NCBI GenBank assembly: GCA_030431255.1
Contig: JAUIJL010000003.1
Span: 310,001-374,000 of the forward strand
Direction: 5' to 3'
Source: Thermoanaerobaculia bacterium
GTDB taxonomy: Bacteria > Acidobacteriota > Thermoanaerobaculia > Multivoradales > J023
DNA: 64,000 nucleotides
Shown here: positions 18,025 through 28,000 of the stretch, piece by piece
Layout of the letters: each line of letters begins with the position of its first letter
Numbering within the stretch: the stretch's first letter is position 1
The notes under the pieces: model-generated
What the model was told of the DNA's origin: nothing
What the model saw: the letters and a program-made list of their open reading frames with translations, nothing else
The model's database searches: none
Position numbers and translations under genes: made by a program

Positions 18025-19254
18025 ATGCTGCGACGCGTCCTCATGTTCACCCTTCGTAAACCCCTCCGATTCTTCGCCTTTGGAGTCCTTGCCGCGGCCT
18101 CCTTGGCCTGGCTGCAGCTGGCCCTCGGTAGCTTTGTCGCGGAGCGCTCGGAGCCCGGAAGAGGAGCCTGTTGGATTTGGGCCGACGGGGCTGCCAATGC
18201 CGCGAAACCCTTGGCCTTTTGGATGGTTCGAGACCTTCGGATTACAGATCCTTCAGACCTGGAGAACGCCTCGGTGATCCTGGCCGCGGACGAGGCCTAT
18301 GTGCTTTGGCTCAACGGCGAGCGATTGGGGGCCGGCGAGTACACTCAGTCCATGGCAGCGGACCGATATGACGTATCCGGCCTGCTTCAGCTGGGCATGA
18401 ACCGGTTCGTCATCGAGCTTCGTAGCAGCCGGGGAGCGGGAGGCCTCTTGGCCAGCGTGCGGTCGGGTGACCGTATTCTGTTGTCCAGCGACGATTCTTG
18501 GCGGGTGATTCGCAGGGCCGATCCGCGAATTCTGCGGGGATCCCTTCCCTTGGAGGGCGCGGGGGAGCGGGTGAAGGTTTGGAGTGACTCGACCACCGGT
18601 CGTTTTCGAGTATCGGGGTTCGAGACGGCAAACCTGCAGCGTCGATCTTGGAGCGAGCCTGCGGCTCGAGAAATCGCTTTCCCCAAACGCATGCGGCATT
18701 TGTCCAAACAGGCTTCTTGGAAAGCGGTTGAGCAGCCCCCAGACCGGTTGCCTGCCCGCCAGACCGTGTTTGACTTCGGACGCCGAGTCAGTGGATTTCT
18801 CGACATGGAGCTGGCGGAAGAAGGACAGGCGGGCCTGGTGTTCTTCGGTGATGAGGAGCCCGGGGCCCAAAGCGATCGGCCGGATTTGGTGATCTCCCCG
18901 TTTCCGGGACGACACCACTGGCGAGATGTTCGAGCCAGGACCTTTCGCTACGTGGCTTTGGTAGGGCTGCCCGCTTTGCGTCGGTTGGAAGTGGCGATCG
19001 TGCCCGAGCAAGAGGCGGTGCCCGCCCATCGCGAGGCTCCCTTTCGCGGGGTCTTCGGCCTACCGCCGGCCCAACCGTATTTGCCGGTGGAAGAAGCGGT
19101 TTGGGACCGTCTCAAACATCTGGCGGCCCGGCAGTCCTCTAGCTCCGATCCCGAGACCGCAGACGGTCCGGCCGGCATTGAGCGGAAAGCTCAGCCCTCT
19201 GCTCCTTCGGTGTCGGGGACGGAGGGCGATTCCGAGTCTTCGACCGGCTCGTGA
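18025..19254 (+). CDS. Exported protein resembling alpha-L-rhamnosidase N-terminal beta-domains
   Basis: A 409-residue protein with a signal/anchor segment at about 15-38 (FFAFGVLAAASLAWLQLALG). The region GACWIWADGAANAAKPLAFW through VILAADEAYVLWLNGERLG is like the galactose-binding-like N-terminal domains of GH78 rhamnosidases, and RQTVFDFGRRVSGFLDMELA with FRYVALVGLPALRRLEVAIV continues that pattern. The catalytic alpha/alpha barrel of GH78 is missing; after residue 360 the protein ends in a Ser/Glu-rich tail. It may bind carbohydrate without cleaving it, or be a truncated enzyme. The 3' end is opposite the frameshifted permease gene; only the permease's out-of-frame extension overlaps it substantially. 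Confidence 0.65.
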   Translation: MLRRVLMFTLRKPLRFFAFGVLAAASLAWLQLALGSFVAERSEPGRGACWIWADGAANAAKPLAFWMVRDLRITDPSDLENASVILAADEAYVLWLNGERLGAGEYTQSMAADRYDVSGLLQLGMNRFVIELRSSRGAGGLLASVRSGDRILLSSDDSWRVIRRADPRILRGSLPLEGAGERVKVWSDSTTGRFRVSGFETANLQRRSWSEPAAREIAFPKRMRHLSKQASWKAVEQPPDRLPARQTVFDFGRRVSGFLDMELAEEGQAGLVFFGDEEPGAQSDRPDLVISPFPGRHHWRDVRARTFRYVALVGLPALRRLEVAIVPEQEAVPAHREAPFRGVFGLPPAQPYLPVEEAVWDRLKHLAARQSSSSDPETADGPAGIERKAQPSAPSVSGTEGDSESSTGS

Positions 19255-20927
19255 GCCGCCATTTCCAAGAAAAGGCGCCAAACGGACCGGCGGATTTCTT
19301 CGGCGCGTAAGCTTTCGATTCGTTTTAAGCGCTCGGCGATCGCCTCGCCTCGCCTCGCCTCGGCCGAGGCCGACCCACGAGTTGCCGTGGCTCGAAAGCC
19401 AACGGTCGGCCCGCCGGGCTTCTGCGGGTTGGCGCTCAAGGTGCGACAGCATCAAGCGGTCTTCTCTGTGGGGAAGCAAATCAGAGACCCGCGACGAGTC
19501 GCCTTCGACGAGATTTCTGGCCTTGGCGTAGGCCCGTGCCGTGTCGCTGGAAGGCAGTGAATCCACCCTTTTGCTCAAACGGGTCACCTCAACATCCAGC
19601 TTCTTTTGCATGGAATGTAGAGACTGCCATTGGATCGAGGCCGGCAGGGACAGCATCGCGGCCACGATGAGATAAAGCGCGGATTTTGACCACGGTAGCC
19701 GCCAGGATTGTCCGGAGGGAATCCACAAAGCTGCGGTCGCCACGAATACGGTGATCGGCAGCCAGACCATGCCTTCTATTGGCAGGAAGGAGTGAGTGAG
19801 CGACGCCGCTGAGCGCATCAACAGGTCCGCGGCGGAAAATGCTACGCCTAAAGCCACCGCGTGAGCAAAAGCTACGACAGGCTCTGTGCTCACCCTCGAG
19901 GCCACCATGGCCAGAGCATAAGCGAGCAGGCTCATTTTCCACCAGCTACTAAATTCGGTGATCTCCATCCAGACGGTCCATTCAGGTCCATTCAGGGTAT
20001 AAGCAACCGCGGCGGCAAGAGTGGAGAGGGCAATACCGACGCCCCATTTGCAGGCCCACTGGGCCCGTCGAGACGTGGGTTGGCTGAGCTGCATCGGCAA
20101 GGTGCCCCAGCGTCGTTCTTCGGCCATGGCCGAGCAACCGGCCAATGCAGGAGGTAACACGAGCACGAGTAGGACAGAAGCCTGTTGCACGAGGAGCCAA
20201 TCCAGTGCGGAAGCCGGTAGCCAGCTGATCAACGCAGCGAGGATCGGCCATAGGGCGGCTCTCTGCAGGCGAAGCTCCTTGCGTAACAGGTTCATCACCG
20301 GGCTCGAGAATCTGCGATTCGGGAGCGAGAAAAGGCTGACGCGTCCTTCTGATGATCCCTGTGGTGTGGTGACCTGGTAATGCTGTACCGCCCAGAATGC
20401 TGATCCCAGGAACAGCAATCCCATGGGAATGAGCATTGGAGCGACGAAGCGAGACGCGAAGTCGGCCGTTTCGGGTTGAGTCATCAGCAGGTCCAGGGCC
20501 AGCACCATGGAAAGGCCCGCTCCAAGAGCTAGGGACGCTTTGTGGTGAGCCAAGGCGAAGAGAAGGCTCAAGGCCGCTCCAATCACGGAGAGCTCCGCCA
20601 GGAGCAGCAAGTGCGGGGTTGGAGCCGGAGAAAGGAGCTGAAGAAGCCCCGCTCCTAAGCCTAGAGGGATCCAAACCATCATGCGCTCGGCGAGCAAGCG
20701 TGCTCGTGGGATCGGCTGAGCGAGGACCATTGGAAGCGACCGGTTTGTACATCTCGCCCGATGGAATAGGCCACCATCCAGCAGACACCAAAGAGAAAAA
20801 CGGCGCGGGCGAGAAAGCCCTGCAAGGGATCTACAAATGCCGGCAAGGCTGCAGCCAACCAGGAGATCGCGGGCACCCCGAGGGCTATCCTCAGCTCGTT
20901 TTTGATCCTGAGGCTCATGGCCCTCAT
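19191..20927 (-). pseudogene. ABC transporter permease with two frameshifts
   Basis: A multi-spanning membrane protein, partner of the ABC ATPase. The ATG at 20927 overlaps the ATPase stop (ATGA). The first frame reads SLRIKNELRIALGVPAISWL ... DVQTGRFQWS; at about 20735 the sequence must slip by -1 to continue as LAQPIPRARLLAERMMVW. The second frame then runs through about ten hydrophobic segments. At the (CGCCT)4 repeat (19341-19360) the natural reading changes again, to IAERLKRIESLRAEEIRRSV ending at 19191. Without that change the frame runs on to 19060 inside the opposite gene with no protein-like character. Both could be assembly errors or real disruptions; the second sits exactly at a slippage-prone repeat. 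Confidence 0.75.
19341..19360. repeat. (CGCCT)4 pentanucleotide repeat at a frame change
   Basis: Four perfect copies of CGCCT, read as GAGGC on the coding minus strand. Adding one copy (+5) or removing two (-10) would join the upstream permease frame to the protein-like tail ending at 19191. With four copies the frame runs instead to 19060. Confidence 0.9.
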
Positions 20928-21874
20928 GATGGAGCTCCTGCGAGGGTGGGGCTGGATTTTGACTCGAAGGTGTTTTCCAACTTTTGTGACCAGACGAAGA
21001 TCTCTTCCAAGGCAAGTCCTCGGCTTTCCATGGATTGCGGCCCGAAGGCCTCTAGCCGTTGCTCCATCTCGTCCGTGTATCGGGGGCTGACCATCTCGAG
21101 CGTTCGACCCATGCGATCTGTCTCGACCAGGTCGGGCATGTCGATCTCGGGCGGCTCGGAAGCGAATTCGAGTCGAATGGCTCGGTAGCGTTGTCTGGCG
21201 GATTGGGCATCCTCTTGCAACAGGGTTTTGCCGCTTTCGACCACCGTGAACGAGCTGATCAAACCTTCCACCTCGCGGATGAGATGAGTGGCGATCAAAA
21301 CCGTGCGTCCCGGATCGGCGGCCATGAAGTCGCCGATTACCGACTCCAAGAGCTCGCCCCGGACGAGCGGATCCAAACCGGAAATCGGTTCGTCGAGAAT
21401 CAGCAGCTCCGGGCTCGCGCACAACGCGCAGGCCAAAGCGAGCTGAGATTTTTCGCCCTTGGAAAGATGTTGCGCCTTGGCCCGAGGGTCGAGCCGGAAT
21501 CGCTCGTTCAGCAGATGGTCTTCCATGTCGCGATCCCACTGGTTTCTGAAGGAGGCAAAGTAGTCGAGCACTTGCCGCACGGTCATCCAGGGATAGAAGG
21601 ACGGGGAGTCGGGTAAGTAGGCGAGGCGACCCTTGATCGCGGTCTCGTGTCGGCCCAGCTCCAATCCGAAGATGTTGATGGATCCCGATTTGGGACGCAG
21701 CAGATTGAGCAGGCAGAGGACGGTGGTTGTCTTGCCGGCACCGTTGCGTCCGAAAAGGCCGTGACAGCTCCCGGCCGTGATTTGTAGATCTAGGCCGCTG
21801 AGGGCCTCGTGCCGGCCGAAGGATCGAAAGAGCTGGTGGACGTCGACGACGGTTGAAGTGCTTTGCGGTTCCAT
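20924..21874 (-). CDS. ABC transporter ATP-binding protein
   Basis: A 316-residue ATPase subunit. Walker A is GRNGAGKTTT near 43, the signature LSKGEKSQLALACAL near 137, Walker B LLILDEPISGLDP near 157, and the H-loop IATHLIREV near 195. The C-terminal 100 residues are an extension after the nucleotide-binding domain. Together with the upstream GntR gene and the downstream permease it makes a YtrA/YhcF-type operon, typical of transporters that answer cell-wall or antibiotic stress. The permease is frameshifted, so the system may be off in this genome. Confidence 0.92.
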   Translation of the reverse strand: MEPQSTSTVVDVHQLFRSFGRHEALSGLDLQITAGSCHGLFGRNGAGKTTTVLCLLNLLRPKSGSINIFGLELGRHETAIKGRLAYLPDSPSFYPWMTVRQVLDYFASFRNQWDRDMEDHLLNERFRLDPRAKAQHLSKGEKSQLALACALCASPELLILDEPISGLDPLVRGELLESVIGDFMAADPGRTVLIATHLIREVEGLISSFTVVESGKTLLQEDAQSARQRYRAIRLEFASEPPEIDMPDLVETDRMGRTLEMVSPRYTDEMEQRLEAFGPQSMESRGLALEEIFVWSQKLENTFESKSSPTLAGAPS

Positions 21875-21916
21875 ATGCTTGTCCTCGAGTTGCGGGAGAT
21901 GTTTCAGCCGATGCTC

Positions 21917-22366
21917 TTATTGGGCGACTTGCTTCGATGGGGGTGGATCTTGAGCATCTTGCTCGCCACGTCGGCTCTGGTCGCGTTCTTCTGCGAAATG
22001 TCGGAGACGCTCTTCCAGTAAACGCAGGACGTCCTGGGCGTCGATCCTTAGGTGATGGGCTTGGATCACGACTTGGTCGAGCACCCCGACGAGGCTGTCG
22101 AGACGACGCCGTTCGTCCAGTGGGGAGCCGCCGTCGAGCACGAAAGCTCCCTTGCCCCGTCGGATCTCGACCACGCCCCGTTGCTCTAGCTCGCGAAAAG
22201 CTTTGTCCACGGTGTTGCGATTGACCCTTAAACGCTCGGCCAAGCGGCGAATGGACGGCAAGGCGTCTCCGGTGGCCAGCTGGCCCGAGGCCACAGCCCG
22301 CGAGATCTGCTCGACGATCTGTAGGTAGGGCGGGGTGGGGTTGTCGAAGTGAATGTTGAGAATCAT
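21917..22366 (-). CDS. GntR-family regulator, YtrA subfamily
   Basis: A 149-residue repressor-like protein. The winged helix-turn-helix is at 10-75 (PPYLQIVEQISRAVASGQLA, ALPSIRRLAERLRVNRNTVD, GVVEIRRGKGAFVL). The short helical C-terminal part lacks a FadR/HutC ligand domain, as in the YtrA subfamily, whose members usually repress the ABC operon they belong to. The tail is rich in Arg, Asp and Gln. It is the first gene of the operon, with the ATPase 42 bases on. The palindrome at 22465-22478 upstream is the likely operator. Confidence 0.88.
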   Translation of the reverse strand: MILNIHFDNPTPPYLQIVEQISRAVASGQLATGDALPSIRRLAERLRVNRNTVDKAFRELEQRGVVEIRRGKGAFVLDGGSPLDERRRLDSLVGVLDQVVIQAHHLRIDAQDVLRLLEERLRHFAEERDQSRRGEQDAQDPPPSKQVAQ

Positions 22367-22464
22367 GGTCTATTCCAAGCGCTCCAATCTGAAATAGCTC
22401 AATCCGAGGTGATCGTCCGAGATGACGGTGACCGAGCCTTGAGGTCTCGCGACTAGCTGTCATA

Positions 22465-22478
22465 GTGTCATATGACAC
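22465..22478. promoter_or_regulatory. Perfect palindrome GTGTCATATGACAC between gntR and the ECF sigma gene
   Basis: A 14-base perfect inverted repeat. On the plus strand it overlaps the end of a possible promoter (TTGAGG 22439-22444, 16-base spacer, CATAGT 22461-22466). On the minus strand it lies within a second possible promoter (TTGACA 22493-22488, 15-base spacer, TATGAC 22472-22467). It is about 100 bases from the gntR start and about 85 from the sigma factor start, so one protein could control both directions. Confidence 0.65.
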
Positions 22479-22560
22479 ACGGGAAAATGTCAAGTGTGAG
22501 ATCCGCGTAAACCTCTCCACGGCAATTTCGTCCAATGGTGTGAAGGAGAGATCGTCGCCC

Positions 22561-23172
22561 ATGAATGCAGCTTCTAGTGTTGCCGTCGGCCTTCCAGAGG
22601 CCCAGGCTGAATTGGAGAACCGAGTCATTCCCTCGACCCATGAAGGGTTCGGTGAGCTCGTGGCCCAGCATCAGCAGCGGATCTTCCGGGTCTTGGTGGG
22701 CTGGACCGGCGACGAGGCGTTGGCGGACAACTTGACTCAGGAGACCTTCTTGCGGGCTTTTCGGGCCCGCGACAGCTTCCGTGGGGAGTCGGCAATTTCT
22801 ACTTGGCTGCACCGCATCGCGATTCGAGTGGCCCAAGATCACGACAAGAGTCGACGGGTCGGTTTTTGGCGTGGCCTGATCTCCTGGGCGACGACCCATG
22901 AAGCGGATCAATTGGCGAGCGGCAATCTCCAGCGTGATGCGACCGACCCCGAGCGGGAGCTGATCGCTCGTCGGCAGCTGGACGCCGTGTGGGGGGTTGT
23001 AGAACAGCTGCCGGAAGGCCAGCGGGCGGTCTTTCAGCTTCGATTCATTGAGGACATGTCTTTGGCGGAAATCGCGGAGGTCTTGGATATCCGCGAGGGC
23101 ACGGTGAAGGCACAGCTGCATCGGGCGGTGCACGCGGTCAGAAAACGATTGCCCGACGGCGGCCGCGCATGA
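22561..23172 (+). CDS. ECF (sigma-70 group 4) RNA polymerase sigma factor
   Basis: A 203-residue ECF sigma factor. Region 2 is at about 28-95 (ADNLTQETFLRAFRARDSFR, STWLHRIAIRVAQDH, for -10 recognition). Region 4 is at about 140-198 (LPEGQRAVFQLRFIEDMSLA, EIAEVLDIREGTVKAQLHRA, the helix-turn-helix for -35). The ATG at 22561 has AAGGAGAG eleven bases upstream; the ORF also opens at 22465, but that reading begins within the palindromic operator. It is followed by a membrane protein and a CpxP-like sensor, the order of metal- or envelope-stress ECF systems such as cnr. Confidence 0.9.
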   Translation: MNAASSVAVGLPEAQAELENRVIPSTHEGFGELVAQHQQRIFRVLVGWTGDEALADNLTQETFLRAFRARDSFRGESAISTWLHRIAIRVAQDHDKSRRVGFWRGLISWATTHEADQLASGNLQRDATDPERELIARRQLDAVWGVVEQLPEGQRAVFQLRFIEDMSLAEIAEVLDIREGTVKAQLHRAVHAVRKRLPDGGRA

Positions 23173-23203
23173 GACCTGGCCGGGCAATGAGAGGGAGAGC
23201 GAC

Positions 23204-23821
23204 ATGAATAAGGACCGAGTGGAGGGCCGAAAGGAGCGAGCTATGGGTCGAGAGGACCATGAAGCCCAATCAGGGCAGCCCTGGTCTGCTGAGCCCGGCT
23301 CGGCTGGAGACGGCTCCGTGACGATTTGGCAGATCACTCACCATCGACGACGAGAGGCGGATCGGCTCTCGCGGCGCGAGGAGGCTTTTTGGACCTTACA
23401 GCGCCTGGAGATTCAACGCCGATTGGCGGACATCCCGCCGTCTCCGATGCCTTCCGCCGGGGGTGAGAGCTTTGCTGGGCGCGATTTCGGACGGGCACAT
23501 TCAAGGCCGGCGTTTCGATTCATGGGACCGGCATTGATCAGCTCCGCGGTCGCCGCCGCCCTGATGGTCGTGACCTTCTCTTCCCTCGGTCCGTGGAGCG
23601 GGCCCAGTGATCCGGCACCCGCGCCGGAGCTGCGCAGCACCGCTGAGCTGCGGGGTCTCTTTGCCGACATCGGTCAGAGCCTGGCTCGCACCGAGCCGGT
23701 GGCCCTCGCTCCGGCTGTGCCGGTGCGACAAGCATTGGAAGCGGCCTGGTCGGCCGAGCATCGACGAGCGGACTCACCTTGGAATACAACCGTGAAACTA
23801 CACGCGCAGAAGGAGCTTTAG
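23204..23821 (+). CDS. Probable membrane-bound anti-sigma factor
   Basis: A 205-residue protein with one central membrane segment at about 106-128 (FMGPALISSAVAAALMVVTF). The first 105 residues are charged and Arg/Glu-rich (RRREADRLSRREEAFWTLQR), suited to binding a sigma factor in the cytoplasm. The last 75 residues would be periplasmic. No zinc-binding HxxxCxxC motif is present. The role is inferred from its place between an ECF sigma factor and a periplasmic LTXXQ-type protein. It ends immediately before the next ATG, and its own 3' end (AAGGAGC) supplies that gene's ribosome site. Confidence 0.65.
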   Translation: MNKDRVEGRKERAMGREDHEAQSGQPWSAEPGSAGDGSVTIWQITHHRRREADRLSRREEAFWTLQRLEIQRRLADIPPSPMPSAGGESFAGRDFGRAHSRPAFRFMGPALISSAVAAALMVVTFSSLGPWSGPSDPAPAPELRSTAELRGLFADIGQSLARTEPVALAPAVPVRQALEAAWSAEHRRADSPWNTTVKLHAQKEL

Positions 23822-24952
23822 ATGAGCACTAAGGAAATCGGACCCGGAAGGAGCCCGTCCGCCGTTTGCCGGTGGGCATTGTGTGGAGTCTTGGTCTGGG
23901 GGGGATTGATGCCCAGCTCGATGTTGATCGCCGGGCCGGCGACGGCCGATTCCGGGCCGACCGAGGTGTGGTGGCAACAATCGGAGGTGGTGGCTTCCCT
24001 CAATCTCAGCTCCGATCAAGTAGCGTCCTTGGAGACCGAGCTGATGACTCACCGCCAAGAGATCGACGAGCTCTCAGACCGATTCGGCCGGGAGCAGGAT
24101 CAATTGGAGCAGATGATGGAGGACCCCGAGGCCGGCTCCTCGGCTCTCCAGGACCAGATGCGCCGGGCCATCGAGAGCCGGGGTGCTCTGGAAGTCGCTC
24201 ACGGGGGTTTCCTGCTGGCGATTCGCGAGGTCCTGGACCCCTCGCAATGGCAAGCATTAAAAGCCTACGCGGCTCGGACGCCGCTGTCCTTGGATCCCAC
24301 CCGGCCCTTGCCGCCGAGACCCCCCGAGCCGCCCTCGCCGGTCATTGCTCCAACGCCGTCCGCCATGCCGAGCCCGTCGGCACCGGCGGTGGTGCCCGAC
24401 CCGCCGGAACCTATGACCCCACCGCGGGCGCCGTCCGCCCCGTCGGTTCCCGAGCCCGCGGCTCCTCGTGCGGCACCAGCCCCCGAGGCTCCGCCGGCGG
24501 CGGTCAGCCCACCAGAGCCTCGCAGCGAGCCGGCACCGCCGGCGATTCCCGAACCCGCGCCGGCGCCGGCGATCGAGCCGGTGGTAGCACCGAGCTTGCC
24601 TCCCGCGGCGCCCCTACCTCCCGCACCCCCCGCGCCGGAGGTTTGGTGGCACGATCGAAGCTCCCAGAAGCATCTGGGTTTGAGCCGTCGGCAAATCGAC
24701 CAGCTGGACGAGGTGGCGAATCGGCACGCGACTCGTCTCGAAGCGATCCAGGAGTCGATTCACCGAGTGGAGCGAGAGCTGGGGCCGATCATCGACGCGG
24801 ACGAGCTCGAGAGCGGGGTCGCCCGTGGCAAGTTGGCGGAGCTGGGGCGTGCGAGGATGGATCTGCGTCTGGCGTTGCGGGATATGGACTTAGAGCTCCG
24901 GCAGCTTCTGAGCTCGGATCAACGGTCCATCCTGAGCGGGAGTAGCCGGTAG
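23822..24952 (+). CDS. Exported protein with two CpxP/CnrX-like (LTXXQ-type) helical domains joined by a Pro/Ala linker
   Basis: A 376-residue exported protein with a signal peptide at about 15-43 (ending AGPATADS). Two similar domains begin alike: TEVWWQQSEVVASLNLSSDQ (about 47) and PEVWWHDRSSQKHLGLSRRQ (about 273). Each goes on with long helices of the Spy/CpxP/CnrX type (LxxxLxLSxxQ pattern). Between them lies a 120-residue linker made almost wholly of Pro, Ala, Glu and Ser. It is the third gene of the sigma/anti-sigma operon, so it probably senses a periplasmic signal (metal or misfolded protein) and signals through the anti-sigma factor. The internal duplication is unusual. Confidence 0.75.
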   Translation: MSTKEIGPGRSPSAVCRWALCGVLVWGGLMPSSMLIAGPATADSGPTEVWWQQSEVVASLNLSSDQVASLETELMTHRQEIDELSDRFGREQDQLEQMMEDPEAGSSALQDQMRRAIESRGALEVAHGGFLLAIREVLDPSQWQALKAYAARTPLSLDPTRPLPPRPPEPPSPVIAPTPSAMPSPSAPAVVPDPPEPMTPPRAPSAPSVPEPAAPRAAPAPEAPPAAVSPPEPRSEPAPPAIPEPAPAPAIEPVVAPSLPPAAPLPPAPPAPEVWWHDRSSQKHLGLSRRQIDQLDEVANRHATRLEAIQESIHRVERELGPIIDADELESGVARGKLAELGRARMDLRLALRDMDLELRQLLSSDQRSILSGSSR

Positions 24953-25055
24953 CGGCATAGGCCTCAAAGCTTCGGCAACTCGCCCGAATGAGTCGGAATG
25001 TGATAGGGATTCAGATCTCAGCTTTCGAAAGAGAATTCACCCGAAAGGAGCTCTG

Positions 25056-28000
25056 ATGACCGATATGGGACGTTCGGCCGAGAAGGGGTGGGCCTTGCCT
25101 GCCCGGGTGGCGGCGTTAGTAGGTATTTCGTTGTTGGTGGCGGCCTCTGCCCCCGCTGAGCTGCCGGACCCACCACCGTTTTACGCGGTAAAAAATATCC
25201 GTGTGGTGGTCGGCAACGGAGACGTATTAGACGGCGCCACGGTGCTGGTGGCCGACGGGTTGATCGAAGCGGTGGGCGTCGGCCTGAAGATTCCGGCCGA
25301 CGCCAAAGTGATCGACGGCGAGTCGCTCACGGTATATCCCGGGCTGATCGATCCCCTGACTTCCTTGGGACTGGCTGCCGCGCCCGAAGCGTCCGGAGAT
25401 TCCGATCGCGACAGCGGTGGGCCCGGAGGAGGAAGCTCGGCACCGGCACCGGTGCTCGGCCCGGAAACCCGACCTGCCACCGAGCCTTGGCGGGAAGCGG
25501 GTGATTTTCTGGATCCCGCCGCGGATTTCGAAAGCTGGAGACAGGCGGGATTCACCACCGCGTTGACGGTCAAGGACGGGGGATTCTTCAACGGTCGGGG
25601 CAGCGTCATCCACCTCGGCGCCGGCGATCCCAAGGATCGTGTGTTGGCGAGGTCCGTAGCCCAGCACATGGGCTTGGATCCCATCCGCAGCTTCCGGCTC
25701 TTCCCGAGCTCTCTGATGGGTGTGCTTTCTTATGTCGATCAGACCTTGATGGACACTCGTCACTACATGAAAGCTCGCGCGGCCTACCAAAAAAATCCCG
25801 CGGGTATGCATCGGCCTCGCTTCGAGGCGTCTCTCGAAGCCCTGGCCGAGGACTTGCAGCAAGGGCGTACCTTCCTGATTCCCGCGGACAACGATTTGGA
25901 AATCGACCGCGTTCTCGGCATGGCGGAAAAACATCAGCTCCGACCGGTGATCTACGGTGGTCAAGGCGCATATGCCAGGCGAGCCGAGCTTTCCAAGGCC
26001 GACGTGCCCGTGCTGATCAACTTGGATTGGCCGGAAGAGAATAAGGACCGAGATCCGGACGCGGATACCAGCTTCCGCGAGCTCTACCATCGCCGGATGT
26101 CGGTTCAATCGCCGGCCATCTTGGCGTCGGCGGGCGTCCCATTCGCCTTTTATTCGGCGGGATTGGGGAGCCCGTCACAGGTTTTTGAAAAAGTCCGGGC
26201 CTCGGTGGAAGCCGGCTTGGACGAGCAGGTGGCTTTGCGAGCCATGACCTCGGGAGCCGCCGAAATTCTGGGCCTTAGTGATCGTCTGGGCACGGTCGAG
26301 AAGGGCAAGATCGCGAATCTCGTAATCGCCACGGATTCGCCCTGGGCGGAGGACGTAGAGGTTCGAGGGGTCTTCGTCGACGGGCGATATTTCGTTGAGC
26401 GCAAGGAAGACGAAGGTGAAAAGGAGCCGCCGGCCTCGGACGTCAGCGGCACCTGGGCGCTCCAGCTGCAAACTCCGAGAGGGGTCCGCGAGATCACCGC
26501 GACCCTGGAGATGGACGAGGAAGGCAAGGTTTCCGGCGAGCTGGACAGCGAGCGGGGCACCAGCCAAATCGAAAAGGGTCGGATGAGCGCCGATCGTCTG
26601 ACCTTTGAGTCCACCCGCTCTGGAGGCGGCCGCACCGTGACCGCTTCCTATTCCTTGGTGGTGGAAGGGGAATCTCTCGATGGCACCCTGAGCGCCGGGC
26701 CGATGGTCTTCGACCTCAACGGCGAACGCACTGCTAAGGCGGAAGAAAAGGACGAGACCGCTGAAGCCGAGGAGGTGGACGAGGTGTCGGTCGAGGAGCT
26801 GGAATCGGCCATGGCCGTTTACCGAGGACCAGCCAAGCGCTTGGGCAGCTTCGCCATCACCGGCGCGAAGGTCTATCCGGTCAGCGGCGAGCCGATCGAC
26901 AACGGCACGGTGATCGTGCGCGACGGCAAGATCGCCGCCGTGGGCGAGGGCATCGAGGTACCCGCCGGTCTCGAGATCATCGATGCCGAGGGGGGCTCGC
27001 TGATTCCCGGCATCATCGACGCCCACTCCCACATCGCCATCGACGGTGCCGGCAATGAGGGAAGTCTGGCGGTGACCTCGATGGTCACCATTCAGGATGT
27101 GATCAATCCCCACGACATCAGTATTTATCGGGCGCTGGCGGGGGGTGTCACCAGCATCAACGTCCTGCACGGCAGTGCCAATCCGATCGGTGGCGGCAAC
27201 GCCGTGCTCAAGCTGCGTTGGGGAAGCAACGCCGACGGCATGCGATTTGCGGGTGCTCCGCCCGGCATCAAATTCGCTTTGGGCGAGAATCCGAAACGTT
27301 CCCGGAACAGCGGCCGATCCGGGCCGAGACGTTATCCGGCGACCCGCATGGGTGTGATGGACGTCATTCGCCAAGCCTTCTTGGACGCCAAGGCCTATCA
27401 AAAGGAGTGGGCGGACTATCGGGCGAGCGCCAAGAGCGCGTCGTCGGTGCCGCCGCGGGTCGACCGAAAGCTCGAGCCGTTGGTCGAGATTCTCGAAGGC
27501 GAGCGGTTGGTGCATTCCCATTGTTATCGAGCGGACGAGATCCTGCAGCTCCTGCGGCTCGCCGAGGAGATGGGCTTCAAAGTCGCCACGCTGCAACACG
27601 TTCTGGAGGGTTATAAGGTCGCGGACGAGATCGCCGCCCACGGCGCAGGGGCTTCCACCTTCTCCGATTGGTGGGGATATAAGGTCGAAGCCTACGACGC
27701 CATCCCCCACAACGCGGCGCTGATGACCGAACGGGGCGTTTCGGTGTCGATCAACTCCGACAGCGCCGAGGAAATGCGCCACCTCAACCAAGAAGCGGCC
27801 AAGACCATGCACTGGGGCGGATTGAGCCACGAGCAAGCGCTTCGCCTGGTCACCCTCAATCCCGCTGAGCAATTAGGCATCGCGGACCGAGTGGGTTCCA
27901 TTGAAGTCGGCAAGGACGCGGATTTGGTGCTCTACGACGGCGATCCCCTGTCGGTGCGTTCGGTGGTGCTGAAGACCTTCGTCGACGGCGATCTCTATTT

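Noticed and set aside
23866-24945. 359-codon Gly/Arg-rich frame on the plus strand
   Set aside because: It is a second frame of the Pro/Ala-rich sensor gene; the other frame has a signal peptide and the repeated helical domains.
26175-27872. 565-codon open frame on the minus strand
   Set aside because: It is antisense to the exported amidohydrolase gene, without ribosome site or recognisable motifs.
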